A stretch of 64,000 bases of DNA, from NCBI RefSeq assembly GCF_018143015.1, contig NC_054742.1, positions 58,156,853 through 58,220,852 of the forward strand, written 5' to 3'. Source of the DNA: Lytechinus variegatus. Taxonomy: Eukaryota > Echinodermata > Echinoidea > Temnopleuroida > Toxopneustidae. The notes under the pieces are model-generated. The model was not told where the DNA came from, did not search any database, and saw only the letters and a program-made list of their open reading frames with translations. Position numbers and translations under genes: made by a program. Positions 12,197 through 24,100 of this stretch are shown one piece after another. Within the stretch, counting starts at the first letter, position 1; every line of letters starts with the position of its first letter.

Positions 12197-15100
12197 GTAC
12201 ACACATTATTTATGTCTGAGCTTTCCAGTAAAAAAATGTCTTTGCTCTTTTAACCAGTCTAAAACTTTCTTTCCCCATGGCCAGTTAGTTTTCCAAAGAT
12301 TTTGATTTAATTTTGTTCCCTTTGCAGTGGTCGGCTAGAGTCACCTAACATTCTTGGTAATCACTCTTACCCCTCCTTTCGTTTTGCATGATTCATTGTA
12401 TCCTCCATCCTGAACACAACCCTCCTCCTCCTCTTGCTTCTTCCTTGTCTTCTTTGGCCTTCCTTCTCCTTTCCAACCACCCATTTCAAACTCAAAAGCC
12501 CTTCTGAGTAAATTCCTGCCATCCCTCCTTAACACATGGCGAAGAATTGTATCTTTAATATCAAAATGCTTACATGCTTTATAGAGAGTAAATCAATAAA
12601 AAATGTTTTGAAATATATGATAGAGATTGTATGAATTTTTCCCAGAGGTTTAATAGGTCTGTGCCTTACATTTTGATATTTTCTAGGGCTATGGCACTTT
12701 GCTATGTATGGCATATTTCTTAAGAATAATTTTTCTCAGTCTGTGACGTCCCAACGACCCCTTAATGTTTCTGCCTCTAATTTTAGAATCTAAAAAGAAG
12801 AAGCAAGCAGCGAGTGATGGATCTGATTCAGCGTCTTCTGAGGATTCCTCAGACGATGACAGTTCCACTACAACCACCGACTCCTCGGAGACGGACAGCG
12901 AGGAAGAACGAAGGAAGAGAAAGAAGTATCGAAGGAAGCTCAGGGAAGCCAAACGCAGGAAGAAAGAAAAGAAAAAGAAAAAGAAAGCAAAGAAGATGAA
13001 GAAGTATGTTTAAACACTATTGGATTTAGAGCAGTAGTCATGATAGGTTGAGAGTAAAAGCAATGCCAATCTGGTGATTTCTTATACTGGGGTTTTATAG
13101 ATAGAAATTCAGCTTTTCTATCATGTCATGTCATGTCGAAAGCTTTTCATGTAATATTCCAATTGCTATCATTCCTTTTTTCATGTACATTTTTTAAATC
13201 GTTAATGAATGATGTTATTTGTTTTGATAATTTTTTTTAAAGTTTCTATATTCCAAATGACTACTTATTACATCACAATATACAATTAGTCTAATTTCCG
13301 TTTTGCCTTATTTATTTACTTTGTCCAATGAAAATTTTGATCATAAATAGTTCATCTATATACCGGTAGATTTGGTGTTAGATAAAGTGGATATTAGACA
13401 CAATGGAATTAGCCTAACTGGAAATAAGATAAAGTAGCAAATAGGTCAGACAATATTAGGAAAAATTTTGAGTGGACGAACTGGTTTTAGAGGAACTAAG
13501 GTTTGACTATGTGGGATGAGACCAAATGGAACTTAGACAAATTGGATATAGACCAATCAGCAATTTAACTTTCTGTTTGCTATCACAGGAAAGATTCAAA
13601 TTTTTGTGAAACACCCCCTGCACTTCAACTTGGATTCAATATGTAGATAAGGGTGAAAGAAAGGGGCTGCTTTCACTGAGACCATTTATGTTTGCTTTCG
13701 CAGGGAAGATGAAGTAGTGTGGGAGACCAAGGAAGTCAAGAGTGAGCTTTCTCATGTGACCATCAACCCTGAGGAGATCCCAGAGATTCCAACCAATAGG
13801 TTTCTCATGCGCAGTATGCCAGAGAAAGAAAAAGAGTAAGTCAAAACATGGAAGACTTGAGGTAGATGGGGCTTTAGGTTCCCAGAGATTCCAACCAATA
13901 GGTTTCTCATGTGCGGTATGCCAGATAAAGAAAAGGAGTAAGTCAAACCTTGAAGCCTTGAGGTAGATAAGGGACTTTGAGTTCCCAGAGATTCCAACTA
14001 ATAGGTTTCTCATGCGTGGTATGCCAGAGAAAGAAAAAGAGTAAGTCAAACATGGAAGCCTTGAGGTACATAAGGGCCTTCAGGTTCCCAGAGATCCGAC
14101 TAATATGTTTCTCATGCAGGGTATGCCAGAGAAAGAAAAGGAATAAGTCAAACATCGAAGTCTTGGGGTAGAAAGGGGCTTCAGGTTCCCAGAGATTCCT
14201 ACTAATAGGTTTCTCATGCAGGGTATGCCAGAGAAAGAAAAAGAGTAAGTCAAACATGGAAGCCTTGGGGTAGAAAGGGGCTTCAGGTTCCCAGAGATTC
14301 CTACTAATAGGTTCCTCATGCAGGGTATGCCAGAGAAAGAAAAGGAGTAAGTCAAACATGGAAGCCTTGAGGTAGATAAGGGCCTTTACTTTCCCAGAGG
14401 TTCCAACTAACAATAGGTTTCTCATGTGGAGTATGCCTCAGAAAGAAAAGGAGTAAGTCAAATATTGGGACTGTGGGGTAGATGGAGGCTTTGGATAAAC
14501 AAAAAGTTATCCATGCTGATTTGTTTTTCACACTTGATCTGGAATTAGGTATGTTTAAGACAGTAAGTAAACTTTAACCCAGGGAGTGGAAATGTTGTGT
14601 TGACCTCATATGCTTGCATGGTAAGCTAGAATCCTATGACTGTATGTATTTGACATGGGTACCTGGTAGGATGCAAAAGCCTAATATGCCTAGCAATTAA
14701 TATTTGAAACTCTTCTAAAAGAGTGCTGCCCAGGGAGGGGAGAAAGTGCACACGTTGTGTGTGGGCCTTCCTGGATCTGATGACCGCTTTGTCAAATAGA
14801 AATATTGTTGTAATTAGTATTATTCCTTTTTTTGCGATGTCAATTACGATACTTTTTTTTTCAATCCAGAGAGAGTAACCAGCAACTTCAGCACCAGAGA
14901 TCAGTTGATGCCTTTGGACGTAAGATTAAAGGGAGAGGTCAAGTGGTATGTCATACTCATTGTTTCAGAACATAATAGTATATCACTTTTAATTCCCTTC
15001 TGAGAGACCATACATTTATTACCAGATTAAAAAAGTGGTCAAAATTCTGGTCATAAATTGTCTTATGAGGACAGACAAAACTTTTTGTGAAATTGATTTA

Positions 15101-18100
15101 CATAACATATGAGAAAGCAAGGAAATCTTCCTTGTCTAGAAATGAAAGGGTCATTATGTGTGGGCTGAATTACTTGTGAAATTGGCAAAGTTGGCTCATT
15201 TGTGTGCTTCACTTTTTAATGTTTGTACAAGTTTTGCTTTGATATAAATGACTACCGGTATGTTTTGATTTTTTATCTTATTTAATCATTAAGATTTAAG
15301 ACATCAACAGTTGTTAAAGTTTTCTTTATTTTTGAAATATAATTAATTGTGACTTTTGTGTTTTTCTTCACTCTGTTTCTTCCAATTTTGTTTTTTTATT
15401 TATAAGTTTTTTAATTGCAGGATGTCTTTCTGTAGAGTAAGTATACAGTAGTATTTTAGTGGTCAATGGAATGGATTTCAATAAATATATTTTCAGAACT
15501 TTCACAGGAAACTTTGCCTTATTTGGAGCCCCACATAAATCTTTTCGACTGGAGAATTTTTACTAGAAAGAGGTATAAAGCACATTTTTCGCATAATCAG
15601 GGGCCTGTTTCATAAAACATTTCTATGAAAAGTTCTTTATAGAAATTGTACATTTGTTACTAGAACAAGTTCTTTATGAAACGTGACCCTGCTATGAAAA
15701 TTTCTTCCACTGCTGTGAAGATTTAACTCATTGAAAGTCAACTTATCAAGTTCACCTTTTTCAAATTTAGAAATCAGTGTTGTCTTGATGTCATTTGTCT
15801 TTTGTCGTATTTCTTTGTGCAGCGATATCGAATGGGTAATCCTCCCCACTGGCGAGCAGAGAACCGTAACAAACGAGAGATGGGACAGGGGGATTCCCCC
15901 GCCCGTTGGGAGATGGGCGGGGCACTGAGGGAGGCCAAAGCCAAGTGAGTTCTTCTTTAAGCTTGGAAGGATAGACCCTTTCTTTCAATGTATGTGATGA
16001 AATAGGAAATCTATGACCGATCATTAAGCTACACAATCATAAGGTCAGGGGAGCATTTCACAAAAAAACTCTGTGATTTTCACTAATGGTTATAAGCTAC
16101 CAAAATCTTCACATCTGATTGGATCAGAGCAGAAAGGATTTAATGATATATAGAAGGTGTTTCATGAAACATTCTGTCAGTTAATTTCAATGACAAAATT
16201 GCTTCTAGAAACATTCTCCTTGAATTGTGTAAATTTGAAGCCTTTTCTTTTTATCTTTACTTTTGAAAACAACTTTTTATTTGATATTTAAGATATACGA
16301 ACTACAATTCTATTTCTGAATTGTCTTTAAATTCCAAAGGTGTTCATATTTTTGTCTTCTTTACTTAGTTTAGGTCAAATATACAGCTTAAAAAGTATAC
16401 TTAATGGTAACCCAAGATTTTTGTGTACTTAAAATTGTTTTCTTTCTGTTTTCAAATCAATTCTTTGAAATTTTTATTATCAAGATTCGAAGAACGTATT
16501 TACAACGCGTGAGTAGCCTCAGATGATAAATTATTTTCTTTCCTTTGGTTTTTGTGGTAATTGGATTTATTTCCTTTTCATTGATTTATAAAACATATGA
16601 TCATTTAGGCAAATGATATCATATGTCAATATTTTAGGAAAAAGATTATTTTGTACTCTTTTATTTTAGATGATTCCTATGGTATGTGATTGCACTATAC
16701 ATGAACTGAATGTTATTATCATGTTGTCGTCATCATCATCATCATCGTCATTGCCTTAATTTTCATCATCGTCGTCATCATCATCAATGCCATAATTATC
16801 ATCATCATCATTATCCTCATCATCGTCATCAATGCCATAATATTCATCATTATCATCATCATTGTTATTATTGTAATCATTATTATTATTACTTGCAGAA
16901 AGAGAAAGGAGAGGGCGAGAGAGGATGATTACAAAGGAAGAGACAGATACAGGAGACACGAGAGAGACCGTGACGTTGACTCTGAGATGGAGGAAGGAGA
17001 GGTGGTGTCACAAGATTCCTGGGAATCTAAGAAGAAAAAACATAAATCAAAGAAGCACAAGTGAGTGGGTCATTTCTTTCCGTCACAATGTTCAATAATG
17101 ATGTTGAATGATGAATAGATATATTGATAATAAATGTCATCCTTATTAAAATCAATCAAATATACCTAAGTAAGTATACGAAGATCCGTAACGCAGTACA
17201 GTATTGCTCGGAATAAAGTTGACACCCTCCCGAGGGGTCACGCACCTACCGCGAGACAGGCGTGAACCAAAAAATTACCGCCAGCCGATTTCACGTGTGA
17301 AATTCCCGTGGTAATTCCCGCAGGCCGCTGGCTGAAGAGAGGCCCAATTATCACGTCAAACACGAGATTTTAGTCAGATCTGATCACCATTTGTCCATGT
17401 ACTTTTCGCCTCAACACTAGACACTTTTTGGTAAAAACTCGACGCAATCTCAAGCAACCCCGATGCAATCCCGTCAGTTTACTGACGGATGTTCTATTGT
17501 CACTTGGTCTATTTATCAGATGGGCTAACAACATTATGGCTAAACCCACTTCGTTCAATTCTCTTTTAATCTACCATCCAGTCATTTGCACTTCAAGATA
17601 TCAACCCGATAGACAGTGGGTTGAAAAACTGCCTCGAGCGCGCGCATCAGAAAAATTCCCGCTAAAAATCCATGTGCCCAGTTCCTGACCGAGTGACCCA
17701 GTTATAGCGACATCTTTGGCTTAAAGGACGAGTAGATTCTCTTTCCACTGTTTATTTATGAAGCTAGCTAAAGGTTTATTTTTCAGTGTATATGTTATCA
17801 ATGACGTCTTCCGTTTAAAAGGAGAAGTAGATAATCATTTTTGTCTTTTATTTTTATCTCCTGTTCTTCAATTCTGTAATTTTAATCAGGTACGTATTTC
17901 ATTCAAAGAACGAATATTTTCATCATTTTTCTATTCATCATTCAAAGAAGAAGATTCGCTTCCCATCATAGGCGGCGGAAGCCAACAAAAATAGGAGGGG
18001 TCCACCTGAAATCTTGTGATGGACACAGGTAAAAAATTTGACAAGAAAAAAAAAGGTTATCAACTAAAATTTTAGAGGGGAACCATCACCCACCTCAAAT

Positions 18101-21100
18101 TTAGGGGGATCTGTCCCCCCCCCTCCCCACTTCCGCCGCCTATGCTTCTCATCATTTTCTGTTCATTGTTTTTAATTTTTAATCAGTAATACGTCGTTTA
18201 TTTAAAGGACGAGTAGATTTGCTAACCATCATTTTCTGTTTATCAATTCTGTGTTTTTTGTTTTTAATTTCATCACTTACGTCTTTTATTCAAAGATTCG
18301 CTTTCCATCATTTTTCTGTTCATGAATTCTGTATTCTTATTTTTCTGTTACGTCGTTCATTTAAAGGACGATTAGATTTTATTACCATCATTTTTCTGTT
18401 CATTGATTGACTTTTTTTCATTTAATCGTTACGAAGTCAATTCAAAGGACGAGTTTAATTCAGATTTGAGTTTTATTATGAAGTTATGAAATAGAGATTT
18501 AGAATTAAGTCAGAATAATCATACATTTAAATAAACAAAACACAACCTATGAGATACGAGATCCACTCAGAATGGAACAGAGATTACTAGATTTGCTAAC
18601 TATCATTTTCTGTTCATCAATATTTTTGTGTTTTTCCATCACTGACGACTTTTATTCAAAGAAGATTCGATTTCAATCATTTTCTGTTCATTTATTCTGT
18701 GTTTTTTTTAAATTCAATCACTTGCGTCTTTTATTTAAAGGAAAAAAACGCTTTCCCTCATTTTTCTATTCAACGATTCTGTATTTTTATTTTATCTGTT
18801 ACATCGTTCATTCCAAGAACAAGTAGATTCACTTTCCATCATTCCGACGTTCAGAGAACGAGTATATTTGCTTTCCATTTTCCTGTTCATCAGTTCTGTG
18901 TTTTGATTTAATTAGTTGTTTATTCAAAGAACTAGTAAATTTGATTTCCATCATTTTCTGTAAAATTCTGTACGTTTATCGGTTACGTCTTTTATTCAAA
19001 GATGATTCACTTCCCATCATATTTCATTTTTTCGCTATCGATAACACATGATTTTATACCCCAAAAAGATTACTTTTCAATATCATCATCATTTGTATAT
19101 TATTTATTCTCATTCAATTCTTCTTATGTCTTTCACTTTGTTTTCTTCCTGTTCTTCTTTCTTTACCTTTATCACCTTCATTCGTTCATTCAACATATCA
19201 TCCGTTGCTTCTCAAGTATCCTTATCTTCTTTATCCTTCATTCCTTCTCCTCGCCGTCGTCTTCTTCCTCCTACTTCGCCCTCTTTTCTCTTCGATCGGC
19301 CATCTTGAACCCCCCTTCCCGGAAAAAGAAAACCCGCAAGTGGCCCTGCTTTAAATGCCTAGCATCAGCACTTTCTGAAAAATCTTATTCAGTCCCCCCC
19401 CTTGTATCTTCCTTAAATATTGTTAGTGTTACTCTGTTCCCTTTCTCCCCGTTCATCATTCCAGCAACAGCCTGCCCCTGTAGGCTATATCGTCTTTTTA
19501 CGCCCGCCCGTATATAGGACGAGACGAATATGGTATCACACTGTGTCCGTCTGTCCGTCCAATCGTTAACTTTTCCTTCTAAACATGATAACTCCAGTTT
19601 AACTTAACCGAGGCTTATATTATTGGTGTGTATATGATCCGGGAATTCTATTCCTTTTGAGGTCAAAAGGTCAAGTCACTACCTTCCAGTTTTCTTGCTT
19701 GACCAATATACTCCATTTTCCGTGGCACAAACCATTGACAAAATATCATAAAAATGTTTAAGTAAAATGTTAAAATCATATAAAAATGGTTTTCTCATTA
19801 CTATGAAACATTTCACTTACGTTTATAGCTGTAACGTAAAAAAAACATTTAAAACATAATTCCCTATAATTGTATTTCAGTAATATTAATAAAATGTTGC
19901 AATGGTATCTTTTTATGAATTGACTCGTTTTAATCCATGTGCATATTATCTCTTGCTAATTTCTTTATGTATATTCATTTTAATGTTGCCCTGTGTATTG
20001 TTCGTCTATATAGAACAGACAACCAGGAATTATTGCAATTGTTTCTCGTTTTATCGACAACAGGTGATTTTTATACAAAATATATGATAGATTTTCAATA
20101 TCATCCTCATGACCATCATCGTCACCCTCATCAACACTCCGGGCCTCAAAATGCCGACTATATTGGACAATTTGGGGGTGGGTATTCATGGACTGGCTTA
20201 ATACATGTTCTATTCAAACAGTTACACAAAAGATCAGATGTGTAACTTACAGCCTTCTCATTGTTTGCTGTTCTATAATCTTCACACCTCTATTCATTGT
20301 CCACAAAAAGCGCGAGACGGTGTAATTAATTGACCCCAGTTAAGTTCACATACAGCTAGGGTTATTCAATTCAACCACGTTTCAAGAGTATTTAATATAC
20401 ATGTACGAGGACATCATTCCTGATCTTATCTATATAAATAATGTACACGTTCGATAGGGAAGATTGATACTGAAGAAATAAAACAATGTAAGAGTCTTGT
20501 ACCGTCATATTATAAACCCCTCAAAAAAGTTCCGCAACTCAAGTTTGAGTGCTAATAAATTTCTTAATGTGCCATCATCATGTGTAAAAGGGATACCTTT
20601 AGAAAGCATGATTATTCTTCTTTACAATCATGTGTCATTTGTCATGCTAGTGTTATGAAATACACAGACATGATAATACGCAGCAATGTTAGACATGAAA
20701 TGTTGCAAAATGCGTCGTTTGCAATAGCGAATTTCCAATTGTTTCGAGGATGGACCGAGTGCATTCACTGTCACCTGCATGGTGGAAATTCTATAGAAAT
20801 GGAGACTCTTGTTGGAAATCAATGCATTTTGCAACATTTCACTTCTGACTTTTCTCGATGTTCAGGGTGACTGCATATTCCAGGATTACATAATCACAGC
20901 AAATGGCATGTCATTGTAAAGAAGAATAATTCAGCTTTCCAAAGATACCAGTTTCATCTTTTATACTTCATTAACCAAAAAGATATCATCCCCCAAAACT
21001 GAGTTGCAAAACTTTTTTGAGGGGTTTATATGTGTGACTGATGGAAACGATTGAAGTTAAACAGAAGAAAAGGCGAGATCAGAAAGGAAAGAATGATCTG

Positions 21101-24100
21101 AATAAATAAAATACTTAAATTAAAGGTACAAGCCTATAGGCTTGAAAGAGATTGAACAAGAACGGTAGACGAATACAAAGACAATAACAATTGATAGTGA
21201 AGACAAAAATAAAGAATAGAACATACATGTTTCGAGGTGTCGCACCTCATCCTCAGCCTGAAAGTTATTAACAGAGTCATTGGTATTTGGTATTTATACA
21301 GTTAGGATGTCAAGTATAAATTTCAAGAATGTACATGTAGTTACACACAATGTCTCCCATGTCTGGAGACACTTGCAATCGTCACCCCAATGCTAGTTAG
21401 AATGCAATACCCATTGTTTCAAAATTCTCGATACTGCTCAAACAGATTTTCAACTAAAAATAAAAGAATGGCTTTTCATCAAATAGAAACAACCTTAACT
21501 AAACCAACAGGTGTGCAATTACCAAATAATGTTATCCATTTAATTTAACCCACCCCTATCTGATGAATCCATAGAATTTGTATTTTTTTTACTGCAATCC
21601 ATTTAACAATTGAATTCACACCTTGTAATCCTGTGTAACTACATTCTTGAAATTTATACTTGACATCCTAACTGTATAAATAGCAATGACTCTGTTAATA
21701 ATTTTCAGGCTGAGGATGAGGTGCAACACCTCGGAACACGTTCGTTTATTAAAATGTTATGTTCTATTCTTTATTTTTGTCTTCAATTTAGTATCGTGCC
21801 GTTCTTTTGGAAGTATCATAATTAATAGTGAATAAAATAGGGGATAGACAAAATATTCAACAAAAAATAAGAGCGATAGAAGAGGACAGGAACTATTGAT
21901 ATTGAGGAATAAAATAAAGGGATTGACTTAATAGAGATTAAGAGAAATTAAGATATAGATATAGCAGGCGTATGTGTACGTGTAGTTACAAGAGAGGTTG
22001 ATACTGACTAATGAAATCAAATGATGGATAAATTGGAACAACTGATAATGATTGAAGAAATAGAAATAACCCACCCCTCACCTAGTCTGCAGGGCAAACC
22101 CTTCACTCGAAATAAGGGTCTGAATGTCCAGCCTACTCATGCCTTGTGTACTGAAGGCTCTCTCGCTCAGGATTGGAACAGCAAGTTTTGTATGTGCTAG
22201 TCTTTGCGTGGAGGCACACTTGTTGTTCCAATGAGGGTCTGTGCCTGCAAACTACCCCTCACCCATGTTGATGCCAGGCCGTCCTCGACTATACCCGATG
22301 TTCAAACTATAACTATGATGTGCATTAGATTAATAAGGTAAGTTTATCTTATCCACATTTCTAGCTGATTGTTTTATTTTAATTATTTTTTCATTCTTAC
22401 ACATTCATGAAAAACGTACTGAGAAATTTAATGTCACTTCATTGGATATATTTCTTTATTTAATTTATGTATACTGCTACTTCCTGACTTATTGTTTCCA
22501 TTGTTGTATTGCTTGGTTTTCCCTCATTCGCTCCGTCAATCATTTTAATCACAGCATCACTATTGAAGTTTAGGGGTGGATCCAACTTTTTCAACGGGGG
22601 GGGGGGGGGGGGGGGGGGTATGCTTATTCAGAAAAAATCTTACAAGTTGAAAAAAATGTGTTTCACTCCCAAATGAAGGTAATATATGCCATGAAAAATC
22701 TGAACATTCTTAACAGAATGATAACACGCAATGACAAGCTCGGTCGCTTTTCTCGCTTATCAATTTTTTTTTATTTTATGCATCTTCCCCCCCCCCGAAA
22801 AAAATTCTGCTAATGACAAAGGGTCAGTTCACTTACGTATGTCCGTTATTTTACCACAATAAATGTTTTAATGGTTCTCGAGGGGGAGGGTGCTACCCCC
22901 CACCCCCCCCCCCCCCCCGTTCCTCTACAGCTCAAATTCACATTTTTTTTTAATCTCGAAGTTTGTTTAGATTTCAAATTGGATTTTCAATTTCAGAAAC
23001 ATTTTCCTTAGTAATTGTTCCCATCCTTTATGTTAAAAGTTCTCGCTATGCCTCTTAGAACTTGTTTTGTAGTATTTCTCAGTGATATTAGGCATAATCT
23101 ATTCATTCTACTCCTAAATCATACCATAATTAAAAAAAGAAAAAACCCATCTCGTGTGAGTACTCGTTAGCGCTTTTGCAGATACCGTACCATACCAGCG
23201 AGCTCGAAAGAAAATCAGATTGCTCGAACTAAGTTACAACAAAATCACCAAATAGAAAGTATTTCGTGCTTTTGTGCTATCCCAGTGATCGTTACTGAAC
23301 CTAAACTCATTTTCTTCAGTAAAATGATACAGGTATTGTATTTTTTAATGATGGACGTCCATTTTAGAGACAAAATCGAAATATTATGCACTGTCACTGT
23401 CTTCTCGGCCTCTGCTCACAATGTACGGTACGGTAACCGGTAGTAGCTAGCTAACTAAACTCGTACTAGTGGTTTGACGTAGTGACACTGACAGTGATTG
23501 TGCTAGCTACATGTAGTTACTTAGTACTAGCCTTGTACAGTTCTTCAGACTACTAAATTAGGCCTAACGTTGATCGTATACCCATATATGCTTACTTTCT
23601 TTGTCGCAATGCAGATATCGACGAGTGAGGGATAAGCACCCCGGGGGGGGGGGGCCACTTCCATTCACGAGTGGATACCATGCGCGACCATGGGGTTTCG
23701 AAAAGCACCCTAAACACGTAATTTGCATACTCTGAAAATGCACCCCTAAACAAGTATTGGCGTGTGAAATCCTACCCTTAACAAGTATTGGAAACAAAAT
23801 GATACTCATTTGGAAAATATTCCCTGAAATGAACCCCTAAACAAGTACAGGATTTGTAACGGGTCCTTCGGTCGTCGGCTTTACCTTATTTGGTTTAGTA
23901 CGACCCCACCTTCTACACCTCGCGCAAATCGGACTCTAAACACGAAGTGTTGGGGCAAAAAGGACATCCTTTAAAAAATATTTTAATATTTTGTTTTATC
24001 ATCCCCGCAAATTCGACCCTAAACACGTAATTGTCCTAGCGAAATAGATACCCTTTTTTCATTATTTTTGTGTTTTTGACACCCTTATCACGTTACGTAC

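Noticed and set aside
13636..14425. Long minus-strand open frames of 80-160 codons with 34-residue repeats (RNLLVGISG...LTYSFSFSG)
   Set aside because: They are the reverse strand of the 102-bp tandem array; 102 is divisible by three, so the frames stay open by periodicity. No start context or homology supports a gene.
15421..15436. Possible exon GATGTCTTTCTGTAGA between TTGCAG and GTAAGT
   Set aside because: In the required phase 0 it reads Asp-Val-Phe-Leu-stop. Joining 14945 directly to 15823 gives the conserved GRGQV-RYR..PPHW sequence.
16710..16959. His-rich and Asp/Asn-rich open frames
   Set aside because: They are translations of the (ATC)n microsatellite.
19002..19517. 171-codon open frame on the + strand
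   Set aside because: The composition is dominated by Phe, Ser, Leu and Tyr from a T/C-rich stretch, with no recognisable domain, inside a repeat-rich intron.
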